NCBI GenBank assembly: GCA_037389465.1
Contig: JAZARR010000197.1
Location: forward strand, 7,025,001-7,089,000
Origin: Baylisascaris procyonis
Taxonomy: Eukaryota; Nematoda; Chromadorea; Rhabditida; Ascarididae
Reading direction: 5' to 3'
DNA length: 64,000 nt
A model generated the notes under the pieces. That model searched no databases, was not told the origin of the DNA, and saw only the letters and a list, made by a program, of their open reading frames with translations. A program made the translations under genes and the position numbers. Shown in pieces: positions 52,501 through 63,236 of the stretch (positions are counted from its first letter, which is position 1; the number at the start of each line of letters is the position of its first letter).

Positions 52501-55500
52501 CGAAGGAACGTTGAATCTAAATATTTGACGGACGTACTCCATACCGTTTGCTCATTTACATCATTATTTATAGCATTATAAATTAATTTCACGAGTAATT
52601 AAATGCATTTAAGTGCGTCTAGCTGGTTCGAATGACGGAAATCGGTTAATGAAACCGCCTCAAAATTTCGAAATTTTTCGTTAACGTCAATAAGTTGATG
52701 CGCTTCCTTATATTAGTGGATTATATTTCCTATTCAAAGAATTTTATAGAAGTGCTTTTCGTTACCAAGCGTTTGCCGTTCCACATAACTATCGTTTTCA
52801 TATACTAGGCTCATAAATGAGCCAACCGGAAGCTGACAGCAAAGATGGTACCAAATTCGGATAATGGGGAAAAAGGGGAACGAGGCTATGCACGATTGAG
52901 CTGAAATTGAGTATTAGCCTACCGTGATATCTGAATACATTTGCGGAATTCGTCGAAATCCTCTTCATAAGACAAATAGCGTGGATTGATTAATGGCTGT
53001 ACTCGAGGATCATTATTACGTAATAAAATTTCCCCTCGTGAACGTGATCTCATTGGTCCAACATGTACCTGATCTAATTATGATTAAATCACATCGATAT
53101 ATCAAAAAATAGATAATTAAGTATATATTTTAATATTTATATGTTTGTATATAATCTTTCATTAATGCTGAAATTCGTTAATCCAATGATAAATGATTTT
53201 TTAAAAGATTCAACTCCTCTTAGAAAATATAACTCCAAATATAGGATACATTCATTCAATAGCCTAGTAAGACTATTTAACGAAATAGTTGCCAATGGTA
53301 TCCTGACGTTAAGTGCACTAAGAATTCAGCATATTCCTTTAATTGCCACCCCTCCGTCAAAATATTCCCAAAACCAATGAAAGAAAAACAGCTGAAAAGC
53401 ATTTCAAATGATGTTGCTGATTTTCATCTTCAAAATAAAAAACAAAAGTGGAGGCTTCAAGTGATAATACCTTCGAGGGAAAGTGATGACTTATATTGAA
53501 TAACAAAAACTAAAAATAATCCTTATAATATTTCGCATTGCATTTATTAGATGACTGCAAAATTAGAAAGCTATCATTCAAAGTTCCCACCTAAGAACAT
53601 TCCATGTATCAGTTAACCAAACGCTAGCTGCATCGAAAAAAAACGGTGAAAAAATTTAAAAAATTTGGTATTAAAATTTCAAAGAAATCTGCAAAAAAAA
53701 AATTCGCTTTTGCCAAAAATTCTACACAACGATTTCGTTATTGCTGACTAACTGTACTATGAATCTCTTTCATTGAAAGTACCAATGAGATTCATGAAAG
53801 TATTGTGAAATTTATGAGATTATTTGAAAATATGATGTGAAAATTATAAAATTTTAAAAAATTCTTATGAAAATATATGGAAAAAGTGGAAAAAAAATTT
53901 GAGAGCAATAAAATAAATGGCAATTTATTCACCTGATATGCGTGGCAAGTACCACTTGTACGTCCATCGTCATGCACTGTCGACGGCAAAAAATGAAATT
54001 GTATATCAGGATGTAGAACCTTTAAGAAATACGATGTTAAAAAATACCCTTAAAATAATACCTTCATCTAGTAAATAAACTTTCCTGCAATGTTCGAAAA
54101 CAGGACATCTACAACTGAAAAGTTTTGGAACTTGTGAAAGGATTTATAGACGATCTATATGAAAGGATCTATATGCAAATATTTCATCTTTTTGTGCAAT
54201 TTTTGCAAATTTTATTCGCAAAAATGCATCATTGTGATATGTCTGTGTGTATGCGTTTGTGCCTACCAGTCTTTCCCGTAATTTTAACCCAGAGACCGCT
54301 AAAACTCGAGCTAAGGAATCTGGTGGGTATTACATACATCAAAGCGAAGCTTCGCATCGCATTATTTAAATTTTATCAATTAAATGTAGGACGATTTATA
54401 GATATTTAGTGGCACTAAAAAATTTGCGTCTATTTTACGCCCATCAGATCTTCTTTGCACATCAATTGAGTCACAAAAGAGGTGAATTTCTTTCGCAGAA
54501 AATTTATGCGAGTGGGCGATGCAATTAAAATATGGAACCATTATCCAACATTTTTTTTTTCTGCAAATAATTTATGAAATCGGTCGGTCAAATGAGTGGA
54601 GATACAAAAATGCACATTATGATAGTTCCTCTATTTCCTATAAAAGAAAACAATGAATACTAGCAAAAATACGCCTAGCTGTTGTTCTATCCAATAAGGG
54701 CGGAAAACGTGAAGATAATGGGAAATGATGAGGAATTTCCAACATCCACTGAATATGACTCTTAAAGATCAATAAATAACCCTCCCACTCCCCTTCTATC
54801 GCCGCACAAAAATTATCTTCCATCTGATCAATAAACTTGGTGACATCATCCATATCAAAAAATCCAACGAAAAAAAAAAGATTACATTTTGATTGGATTT
54901 GGTAAAGCCACCAGATTCTAGATGGCTAGTTGCGCCAAGACCCGTATGTGTTGTAAGCCATTGTGCACCAATTCGAATCATATTATGTGGGAACCTCCAA
55001 GAGCTTTTATTGTAAAGCGTTATAGGTAAAATGCATTTCTGAAAATATCATTCATTAATGAATTAATAGAAAGTATTAACACTAATTTATTTGATGGTCA
55101 CTAGCTTGATCTACATTTTACCTATTTAAATTCACCTTTTAACTTTACAGGTAGTCATTCACGAATCCGTGATTTGCATAGACAGCAAGGACATCGCTCA
55201 TAGATCAAAAAAGTTGCGAGGAAATTTTTTGAACAAGGTGAAGATTCGTTGATAGTGATAACTATAAATTATTTTCGTCACATTTTTTTTTAGCTTCTTT
55301 TTTCCAACTACCTTCCTTTCTATCTAAACACTACACGAACTACCATGGAGGTGGCTACCGTATCCTAAAAACCTTCCCCCTTGCTACTTCCTATAGCAAA
55401 TCATTACTGTAATACCTGTGAATGACTTCGCATCTCCTAGATGATATACCTTTATTAAGTGATTTACCTTTCTCAGGTAAGAAATGAAAAGAGAATTAAT

Positions 55501-58500
55501 ACTCATATTCATACTAAAAAAATTCGAAAATATGAAACTCAAATATCAGCTGCATTTTCTATTATGAAAAGAAAAGTTATAGTTTTCACGTTTGCGAAAT
55601 CAATTGTGAAAATATATCTGCTTAAAGATTTCCATACATTAAAATGAAATATTTTAGTGCACATAAACCACATCTATAATTTGTTTTTTTTTTCGAATAC
55701 AATAATAACCCTTTTCCACTATAATTTTTAATGCTTTTATTTCAAATACGCCTTAATAAATTCCTTAAAACTTTAATAAAGTTGTGCTTTAAATAATAAT
55801 CATTCGATATTTAAATTCATTTTTAAGTATTTCAAATATTCTCTGATTACCTCAAATTTTATAAGCAATCATAAGTGCTCACCTGTTGAACGTAAACCTC
55901 AAGGTGATCCATCAAATTTTGTCCAACACCAGGTAAATGTTGTACAACTTCGATACCTACACTCTAAAAAAAAACGCTCTACATCAGTTTCCTATACATA
56001 TGAAGTAAATGTCTGCGATACACCACAATAAACAAAGCATCATTGAAATATCTGGCATATTAGCAAAACTACTATTACAATAAATCTATAAATTATATAA
56101 AAATGGAAGTTAGCCTCAAAAAAAATGCTTATTCTTTTTATTAATTTTTTTTAATTGAAGAATAACAAACATATTGAATAGTGCACATCTCATCATACAG
56201 CTTATTTTCATTTTATAGATAATGAAATTCTTTATATCTAAGGGATTTCTCTTAACAATTTATTGAGAAGACGGCAATTTTTTAATTAGTATTATCTGTT
56301 TTTATATGAATTAAATATTTACTGATATGTACACATTAGAGGTGATTAAACAAAAAATTAAAGTCGACAGGTGAAATTTTATACCTAAGATTTTCTCAAC
56401 TAAAATGACATATACTATAAAGAAGCTATAGGTAACACTTGGATCCCTCATTTGGTTTTATTAATTTGCCACTACTATTTCTAAATGAATAAGCTATGCG
56501 CTGTTCGTTGTGACCAATTTATTAGCAATTTCTTAACGATTTCTCCGATATAATTTTTAGACAATTCAGGTCGAATAAAAAATTTTTAGAAAATGTCAGA
56601 TGCAATAATAATACCTTCAAATGATCGGCTGGCCCAATACCGCTTAACATAAGCAATTGAGGCGAATTAATAGCACCACCAGAAATAATAATATTACCAT
56701 CACAAAAAACTTTTTCACAATCGTTTGCATTTATCGATGAAATTGAGCTAAATTTTGGCTGAAATTAAACTCGCACATTATTGTTTACAATTCATACAAA
56801 TCTAGAAAGAAATCGGTGAAAATTCAAGTAAATATATACGATTCCTCTGCTCTTCCTTTACTCTTCTTAACTGCAACGGAAATTGTATATTTATAATTGT
56901 ATTTATAATTTTTTTTTCACTTTCGTTCAATTTCCCCCCATTTATAATTTTCGAAAAAAGAAACAATCCAAAAAACTGAGGCAGAGCGAGAACGTAATAT
57001 TTAAATAAAGACTCAAAGCATGGATGAAAGTTTAATTCGCGATTTCTAAAATTCATCAACAACGAAAACTCTAGATGCTTTGATTTGTGGTGGTATTTTT
57101 GGAACTGCAGAATTCTTGTTTCAATTTTAGAACAATTAAATTATAGTATAGCGTTCCTCCTATTCTCTTTGTCTATCATTTCAATAATAAACGATTTTTA
57201 TGAGTTTATAAAACTATAATGAATTTGAAACATCCCTAAATCGTATAGTATATACTAAAAATATGAAATAATTTAAACTAGAAGTTAACTATTAAATAAG
57301 AAATTCATACCTTTTTCAACAATTCCACACCAATCGCTTTCTTTTTATGAAATAAAATTTTAGTGACGAGAATATTTGATGATACCCATAGATTGGGACG
57401 ACTGATAACCTCAAATTGTTTTGGATAGGATATTCAAATTTTGATTGAAATCAGCAACTATCATACAACAAACACATATATCTCTATTATCATCACATTT
57501 AATAGCCAGTAAAATTGGAAAGGAAAATTGAAGCAGTAAATTTCTAATAAATCTTTACATAGCCTGTGAATTGAAATTCCTGCGCACAAGAGGTTTGAAA
57601 TTTGCATTAAAAGAACATTTATGACCTATAATTTACCACATTTAATGAATGCTATTAAAGGTTATATTATAAAAATGGGCATATTTGAATCACTGCACAA
57701 ATGGCATAACATGAAACGATCACCTGTAAGGTGTGATCAGCAGTGATTACAAATCGAAAAACAATAATTTGCATAACTTTGAGATGCGAAATTTGTGAAA
57801 AAAAAAAGGAGGATGCTCATGCTTGATGCGTCTGAAAATGCGCAAAAACACTCACTGGCCGTAAATATGCGGTAGACGTACTGCAACGGACACCGTTGTG
57901 TATTGTCATATCCATTGGTCCAAGACCTTCCTGTCGAAAGCCATTCATATCATCTGTTCGGCCAAGACCTAGCTGCAATAAATTATATCATACATAAGCG
58001 TCCCTCTCTCGTCTTCTCAAGCATCTTCCAAGCAGATGTGGGAAAGGAAACGAGAAGAACGGCAAAGAATTTTAAGAACTAGGCTCTAGCCAAACGGAGG
58101 CCAGTGCTAAACGGAACCTAAAAGTTTCAACATTTGGAAAACCAGCTAGAAATAAAAAAATTCACCGATTTCAACGTTTTTTCGATAAAATCATACTTCA
58201 TCAATTGCAAGTGAGCAATGAGTATCGGAAACAAAAAGTCGGGACAACTCGAAACGATATGTACAGTAATCACCTCTTATAAATACTCTGCCGATCAATG
58301 GAACGCATTGTAAAGTTTAAAAAACTGTGATAGACACGTTTCTTTGAATTGAAAGTTATTGTGATTGTTTTTAGTGAAATCATATAGGAATCGCTTGGTA
58401 AATACAAATAATTACCCGCAGAAATAAGTAACTTATTCATATTGAAGAAATATAATGCGAAAAGGAAATTGTAGGGAAGATATTTCTGTGAGGATGAGAA

Positions 58501-61500
58501 AAAATGATGCAATTTATGATATTTATTTTTAAAAAAAGATATCCGCACTGAAAAATGGACACCACGGATTGGCAAAAGAAATAGAGGCCGACCTGCAATG
58601 AGGTGGAGCGATTCTTTAAAAAAGACCGCAGGAACCAACTGGATCAGAGAAGCATTGATTCGGGACAAGTGGAAGCGATATGAAGAGACCTTCATTCGTA
58701 ATGAATGCTATGTTGATTGAAATAAATAAATAAATAAAATTTAAAAAAGAAAAAAAGATAAATCAACGATAGTTTTGTTGCACCTGTTCACCGGCAGTGA
58801 GGAAAGCTTGATGTAATGGATGTTTGCATTCGGCTTGCATCACTTGCAAAGGACCATTAAAGCCTCGATAAGGATCCGATGGTCCAACAGAAAGAGTATG
58901 AGTTTGTGCCTTTTTAAAGTATGGTAGACAGTTCCTATAATCGTCCTCTGGTTCAGCGATAATCGTATAAAAAAATCAAAAAATGTTGCAGAAAAGAAAC
59001 AAGAATACTAGCGAGGACCATAAGATTGCCGAAAGGACCACCAGTGTATAAGAATGCAAACGAATACTTTTAAAGTAATATTACCAGTAATAACCGTTTC
59101 CAAGCTTAGCTCTATTGCTGCATATAATAATGTGTAGGCTGGAATGGAAATTAAGGCGCTCAAGGTGATTACTGCAGAAATAAGGTGAGAAATCAAGGTG
59201 CTCATATTTTCCTATTCGCTTCGTCACTCAATTCATCGGAATCCTTGCTCTCCAAGCAGGTTCGGTGGCTCGAAAAATTCAGGAAACTATTTAACAATCC
59301 TAGAAGGCCTCAAAATACAAAAAGCAGGCAGGTTCCATAAGGATTCATCATCACGATGTGATGAAGCTGTTTACTTTTAAGCTATAATGGAAACCAAATT
59401 GTAGGTCTTATGCTGCAACGTTGTCGCTTAGGAAGTTTTTCAGATTTTAAGTGAAGAAATTATGCATAAAACTTTTTCCTTTTCCCTGCATCTCTTTTCA
59501 ATTTTCTCAGCAATCAGCCTTGTTCCGATTTGGCAAACTTGCCTCAAAAACGTTGCGAATTCATATCTTATCGCTTGTTTTAGAGTAGAATGCATCGCTT
59601 CTTCGATAAAACCCAATAGGAATATTCATGGTCACAGCTTTACTATACAACATAAGTTAGTGCTGTTTCAGTCTTATCGGAACAGATAACACCTTCTGCT
59701 AGATCTAACGAATTAAACAAGTTTTGATTTTGGAGTCTTTGAGACAACATGGATCCTGATCGAAATCTCGACTATCTTACTGTTCAGACGCTTCTAAATT
59801 TTGGGTCTGAAAAGTCGATCATTTCTCAAAAGATTCGATGCCTTCAAATGCCGGTGAAATCAGAACGATTTGCTTGGAAGCCTGTAATATGCGCCTCTCT
59901 CTCTATCCCCCATCACTCCCTCTCTCCCCCTCTCTCTCCCTCTAGGTACTAAATTTATGAAAATAATAAAGAAATATAAAATCATTAAAATGGATTAGAT
60001 AATAAAAATGACGTTAACAGCGATGCACTCATGAAAAGCTTTCAGTTTTCTTTTATTAAAAAGGAATTTATTTGCATATGAAGTAATCATTTCTTTCTAC
60101 TGAAGCAATCAACGTCACCTCTATTGATTTTGTCACTAATCGTCTATATATCCTTTGCAACTAATAGATCTCATCTAACGTCTTCTAAATTTCATAAAAT
60201 CTTTTATAAAATCTTGGTAAATATTGCAAAATTTCTTTAAAGTAGAAACTTGATTAATAACGATGACTTTTTTAATAAAAACTTAAGGTGAATTTCTCAA
60301 ATATCATCACCACTTTGTTTAATATTCCATATGGAAACTAAATAAACAGAGAAATCAAGCGAAATATGATTTAAGATATATTAAGATATAAATAAATTTG
60401 CGCAGCAATCCACACCAATTCGATAACCGTCGAGAGGTCTACAACACACAATAGCAATTCGTAGCCCACAACAACAGGTAAACAACAGATAAAAAATATT
60501 TTGTAAGTCCTACGCATAGCTCCATCCGCTTGCTCCTTCACTTTCCCAGCGGTCATAGTCGAGTGGATGTCCTCGAACATAAACCATCGCATTTAGTGCC
60601 GATGATCCTCCCCATATTCGGCCTCTGGGCCAATATAGCACTCGATTATTCATATGTTCTTGTGCCATGGTATGGTAAAACCTATATAGACATCCTTTTA
60701 TTGTTCGGTCTTTAGAACAGGATTCAGTATGAGTAAGAAAGACTAGAGGGATATAAGTTCGATTATTGATGAGATCGAATTATTATATAGCTGATTTTTA
60801 AAAATTTCTTTTCTTCTAAGAGATACAAAAATGGATAACCACCTGTTCCAATTGGTCAACAAAAGAATCAGTGTGCTATAAGTGATCAGATTTTTTGATC
60901 GCCAATTGCCGTCAGTTACTCTCAGAGGAGATATTTGAATTAAAAAATATCTTCGGTTTATTTTTCTCCACTATCGTTGATTTTGATAGCAATTTAATAG
61001 CTAAATAAAAATTGAATTTAAAATAGTACTCTATTAAATTTTATCGTTTATCAATCAATCATGTTCAGTTATGTTCACTCTTATAGGCAATTGGATAGTG
61101 TCACTCATTCAGCAGATTTCAATGAGTAAAACACATCAATATGTTTCACTTTTATAAAGAATATAAAGTAAAATAATGTTTAAAAATTATTCATCTCGTA
61201 ATAAGTCGAATGAATATGCAAATATGAATGATAAAATAAATGAATAAATATTTCACAATGAATTTGCTTCATTTATACTTTTTTAACGTCGTTGATCAAC
61301 TCGAATATTTCAATAAATTGACAAGAAATAATGAAATAGACGCATCCATCGACTTATCTTTCAATCGTGCCTCTCAACTTATAAACTAAAAAAAAAAGGG
61401 TTCTTTTCGAAGCTTAATCGATTTTAATATTAAACTCTTATCGTATATAAAATATTTATAACATTTTATATGCATATTTCTGCAGCTTTATATAGTCCTT

Positions 61501-62056
61501 AACTTGAGGATATTGCAGTGATATCCACTAAATTTTTTAATACATGTTTTACTGGTACCTAAAATTCTAAATACCTAACGCGCACATATATGCACATGCT
61601 GTACACATATCCAATACGTGTTTTATAATCTGCTTTCCTGATGCAGATTTACATAAGCACCTAAAGATCTTGAAAGACAAATTGTTCTTCAACCAGAAAC
61701 CTTAATAAATCCTTTAAAAGATGAAAAAACAATAAGAATTAGCTAATCATCTAATTGCATGTTTCAGCATACTCTAAATAGTTGTTTTAATTTTTTAATG
61801 AATTTATGAAGCGTAGTTATATTTCCTTTTTATATATTATATGAAATTTATTCTATATGAAATTAAATGAAAATCGCAAACAGCCAACACATTTTTTATC
61901 CTCTTACCAATTATATTTGTCGTTGCAAAGATTGTACATTAGTGCGGCAGGCATGTGTATCTTCCAATTCCACAGGTGATCCGGGGGGCCAGCTTCCAAC
62001 AACAGTACCATGTTTGCAGCATTCTCTGACAGCCGGTTCGCCTGAATCCATCGCAA

Positions 62057-62142
<86 letters not shown>

Positions 62143-62682
62143 ACTTCCCTGTCTCTAACTATACTTCCGTTTGTTAATCTTCCTATACCTATATTTACAG
62201 CATAAGAAACACATTACTGTTGGTTCGTCTGAATTTCAGCGCTCGTTCAATCGGATGTTCAATTATTAGTTATTGCTTTATTTCTTTACCTTCAAATAAT
62301 TTTCTTTCTTGCTTTCTATCAAAATATTTTCGAGCATACTAAAATCTGCCAAAGAAATTTCGAGTTTCAAGTTTTAAGATAAATTCATCAACTGATATTT
62401 GACTGATAATCTGCATATTCAATGTTGTTAGTATACGGTAATCCATTTCAGTGATAGTCATGAATAATTAAATGATCGAAGGAGTTAAACAACGATTAAA
62501 TTCACCAGTACACATCCAGCGGATCCACCACCGACAATGATATGTGTTGGTCTATGACCTCGAAGAGTTTTAATTACACTTCCATTATGTAACTCCCACA
62601 GAATTGAAGCATCGACCGTTGATGTGTTATGCAAATTACGGGCTAACGACGTCCCTAGCGACACCGCCCGCAACAAACGCAT
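49392..62682 (-). CDS. chdh: Mitochondrial choline dehydrogenase (GMC oxidoreductase), 14-exon gene
   Basis: The enzyme oxidises choline to betaine aldehyde on FAD in mitochondria, the first step to betaine. Exons in transcript order: 62682-62506, 62041-61908, 60681-60514, 58934-58784, 57972-57856, 57409-57311, 56758-56615, 55963-55883, 55038-54886, 54019-53933, 53068-52923, 52383-52302, 50521-50387, 49553-49392. Together they give 1,836 nt, 611 residues plus stop; human CHDH is about 594. Residues 1-20 are Arg/Leu/Ser-rich without acids, like a mitochondrial presequence. The FAD dinucleotide loop is G51-G53-G56. GMC signature 1 lies around residues 122-141 ([16 protein letters not shown]) and signature 2 at 308-324 (SGGAINSP...SGIG). 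Catalytic residues by family analogy are H527 (AYHPCGTC) and N574 (GNLNAP). All phases agree. The similarity runs from end to end, which favours CHDH over other GMC enzymes. Confidence 0.97.
50173..50280. repeat. 36-bp tandem repeat, three units
   Basis: The units at 50173-50208, 50209-50244 and 50245-50280 each begin GTGACCAAAT or a close variant and contain TGGTCAGT. They are diverged from each other and lie in the last chdh intron. Confidence 0.9.
50387..50521 (-). CDS. chdh: chdh exon 13 (catalytic histidine)
   Basis: It follows CTAATTTAG and has 45 codons in phase 0, ending at AAG|GTATAT. It contains [13 protein letters not shown], in which H527 corresponds to the catalytic His of choline-oxidising GMC enzymes. 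Confidence 0.97.
52302..52383 (-). CDS. chdh: chdh exon 12
   Basis: It follows AAATTTTCAG and ends in phase 0 at CAG|GTATGA. It encodes [19 protein letters not shown], matching the CHDH helix before the active-site region. Confidence 0.94.
52923..53068 (-). CDS. chdh: chdh exon 11
   Basis: It follows TTAGATCAG and ends in phase 2 before GTAGGC. It encodes [20 protein letters not shown] and the PLINPRYLS block of the substrate domain. Confidence 0.95.
53933..54019 (-). CDS. chdh: chdh exon 10
   Basis: It follows TTTCTTAAAG and has 29 codons in phase 0, ending at [27 protein letters not shown] and AYQ match CHDH. Confidence 0.95.
54225..54341 (+). repeat. Dispersed GTCTGTCTG repeat, copy in chdh intron 9
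   Basis: GTCTGTGTGTATGCGTTTGT is followed by CTAAAACTCGAGCTAAGGAA and TCTGGTGGGTATTACATACA. It lies antisense to chdh. Confidence 0.7.
54886..55038 (-). CDS. chdh: chdh exon 9
   Basis: It follows TATTTTCAG and has 51 codons in phase 0, ending before GTAATC. It encodes [16 protein letters not shown], matching the CHDH GATAHLETGGFIRS block. Confidence 0.95.
55883..55963 (-). CDS. chdh: chdh exon 8
   Basis: It follows TTTTTTTTAG and has 27 codons in phase 0, ending at CAG|GTGAGC. It encodes [19 protein letters not shown], the conserved GVGxNLxDH block of GMC enzymes. Confidence 0.95.
56615..56758 (-). CDS. chdh: chdh exon 7 (GMC signature 2)
   Basis: It follows TTAATTTCAG and has 48 codons in phase 0, ending at AAG|GTATTA. 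It contains [20 protein letters not shown], the second GMC signature. Confidence 0.97.
57311..57409 (-). CDS. chdh: chdh exon 6
   Basis: It has 33 codons in phase 0, from an unusual acceptor reading AATTTGAG to the donor [27 protein letters not shown] and AIGVEL match the family strand region. The acceptor lacks the CAG form but the frame and homology fit. Confidence 0.9.
57856..57972 (-). CDS. chdh: chdh exon 5
   Basis: It follows TTATTGCAG and has 39 codons in phase 0, ending before GTGAGT. It encodes [20 protein letters not shown] and a TSTAYL segment, matching the CHDH substrate-domain core. Confidence 0.95.
58541..58755 (+). mobile_element. 3' end of a non-LTR retrotransposon (LINE)
   Basis: An open stretch of 59 codons ends at TGA 58718-58720 and encodes the C-terminus usual for LINE endonuclease/reverse transcriptase proteins: [20 protein letters not shown], then [19 protein letters not shown]. 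An AAATAAATAAATAAA tail follows. Only the 3' end is present, as expected for 5'-truncated insertions. It lies in chdh intron 4, antisense to the gene. The family (RTE or CR1-like) cannot be decided from this fragment. Confidence 0.85.
58784..58934 (-). CDS. chdh: chdh exon 4
   Basis: It follows CGATTATAG and ends in phase 0 at [24 protein letters not shown] and [10 protein letters not shown] match the CHDH segment after the first signature. Confidence 0.95.
60514..60681 (-). CDS. chdh: chdh exon 3 (GMC signature 1)
   Basis: It follows CTATATAG and ends in phase 2 before GTAGGA. It encodes FYHT, then [20 protein letters not shown] and [12 protein letters not shown], the first GMC signature and flavin contacts. 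Confidence 0.97.
61908..62041 (-). CDS. chdh: chdh exon 2
   Basis: It follows GGATTCAG and ends in phase 2 before GTAAGA. It encodes residues 60-103, including [11 protein letters not shown], the FAD-binding acidic strand end, and WKIHMPAAL with KYNW, which are typical of choline dehydrogenase. An (AT)n tract begins just upstream in the intron. Confidence 0.96.
62065..62139. repeat. (AT)n microsatellite in chdh intron 1
   Basis: A run of about 37 AT units begins roughly 24 bp upstream of the exon 2 acceptor on the minus strand. Length variation here could affect the branch-point region. Confidence 0.97.
62506..62682 (-). CDS. chdh: chdh exon 1 (presequence and FAD loop)
   Basis: The ATG is at 62682-62680. 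The 59 codons in phase 0 end at CTG|GTGAAT. They encode an Arg-rich presequence, a linker and [14 protein letters not shown], the Rossmann FAD motif. Most of this exon (62568-62681) is duplicated at 63123-63236. Confidence 0.95.
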
Positions 62683-62701
62683 CGAACTGTATAGTACGCT
62701 A

Positions 62702-62704
62702 CCT
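62702..62704 (-). promoter_or_regulatory. Candidate trans-splice acceptor of chdh
   Basis: On the minus strand ATATTTCAAG lies about 20 nt before the ATG, resembling a spliced-leader acceptor. It sits in the 20-nt loop of a perfect 10-bp inverted repeat (62686-62695 and 62716-62725). Confidence 0.3.
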
Positions 62705-63122
62705 TGAAATATCGAACTATACAGTAACGCAAATACAGTATGAAAAGGCAGAGAGAAAATTGGAGAGAGGTTAGTATGGAAAGAGGAAATGGATTTCTGG
62801 AAGAAATGTCGAAAAATACAGAATTTCATGTTGAATTTAATTAAGTATTTCAATTATAATTGAAATCAATCGAATATTGAGAGCTGTAATTGACCCGACT
62901 GATGTACACATATACTGGCCAATAATCAACATTGACGATAGCATAGATTCTATTATAGGAATTCACTCATTTAATTGCATAACTATTATTATCTATAATA
63001 TTTAATTATCTATAATACCTTCATTAATACGTAAAATCGACTCAATAAAGAATATGAAATAAAAGTGACATTTGAAAAGCAAATTTTATACGTCTAAATT
63101 CAGTGGTTTATCTGAATAAGAT

Positions 63123-63236
63123 TTTTAATTACACTTCCATTATGTAACTCCCATAGAATTGAAGCATCGACCGTTGATGTGTTATGCAAATTGCGGGCCA
63201 ATGACGTCCCTAGCGATACCGCCCGCAACAAACGCA
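63123..63236 (-). pseudogene. Upstream duplicate of chdh exon 1
   Basis: These 114 bp match 62568-62681 with five differences, all at third codon positions and all synonymous. The equivalent of the ATG is CTG, and the copy stops before the FAD loop, running into a stop a few codons later. It lies 555 bp upstream of exon 1 in the same orientation. It could be an alternative first exon using another start, or a recent broken duplicate. The absence of amino-acid change is unexpected for dead sequence. Confidence 0.85.

Noticed and set aside
52615..52645. GGTTCGAATGA resembling a tRNA B box
   Set aside because: The motif does not complete to GGTTCGANNCC, and no A box or cloverleaf could be drawn around it.
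54796..54981. Minus-strand ORF overlapping chdh exon 9 taken as its own gene
   Set aside because: It is the exon plus read-through into the intron. The GTAATC donor at 54885 ends the coding part.
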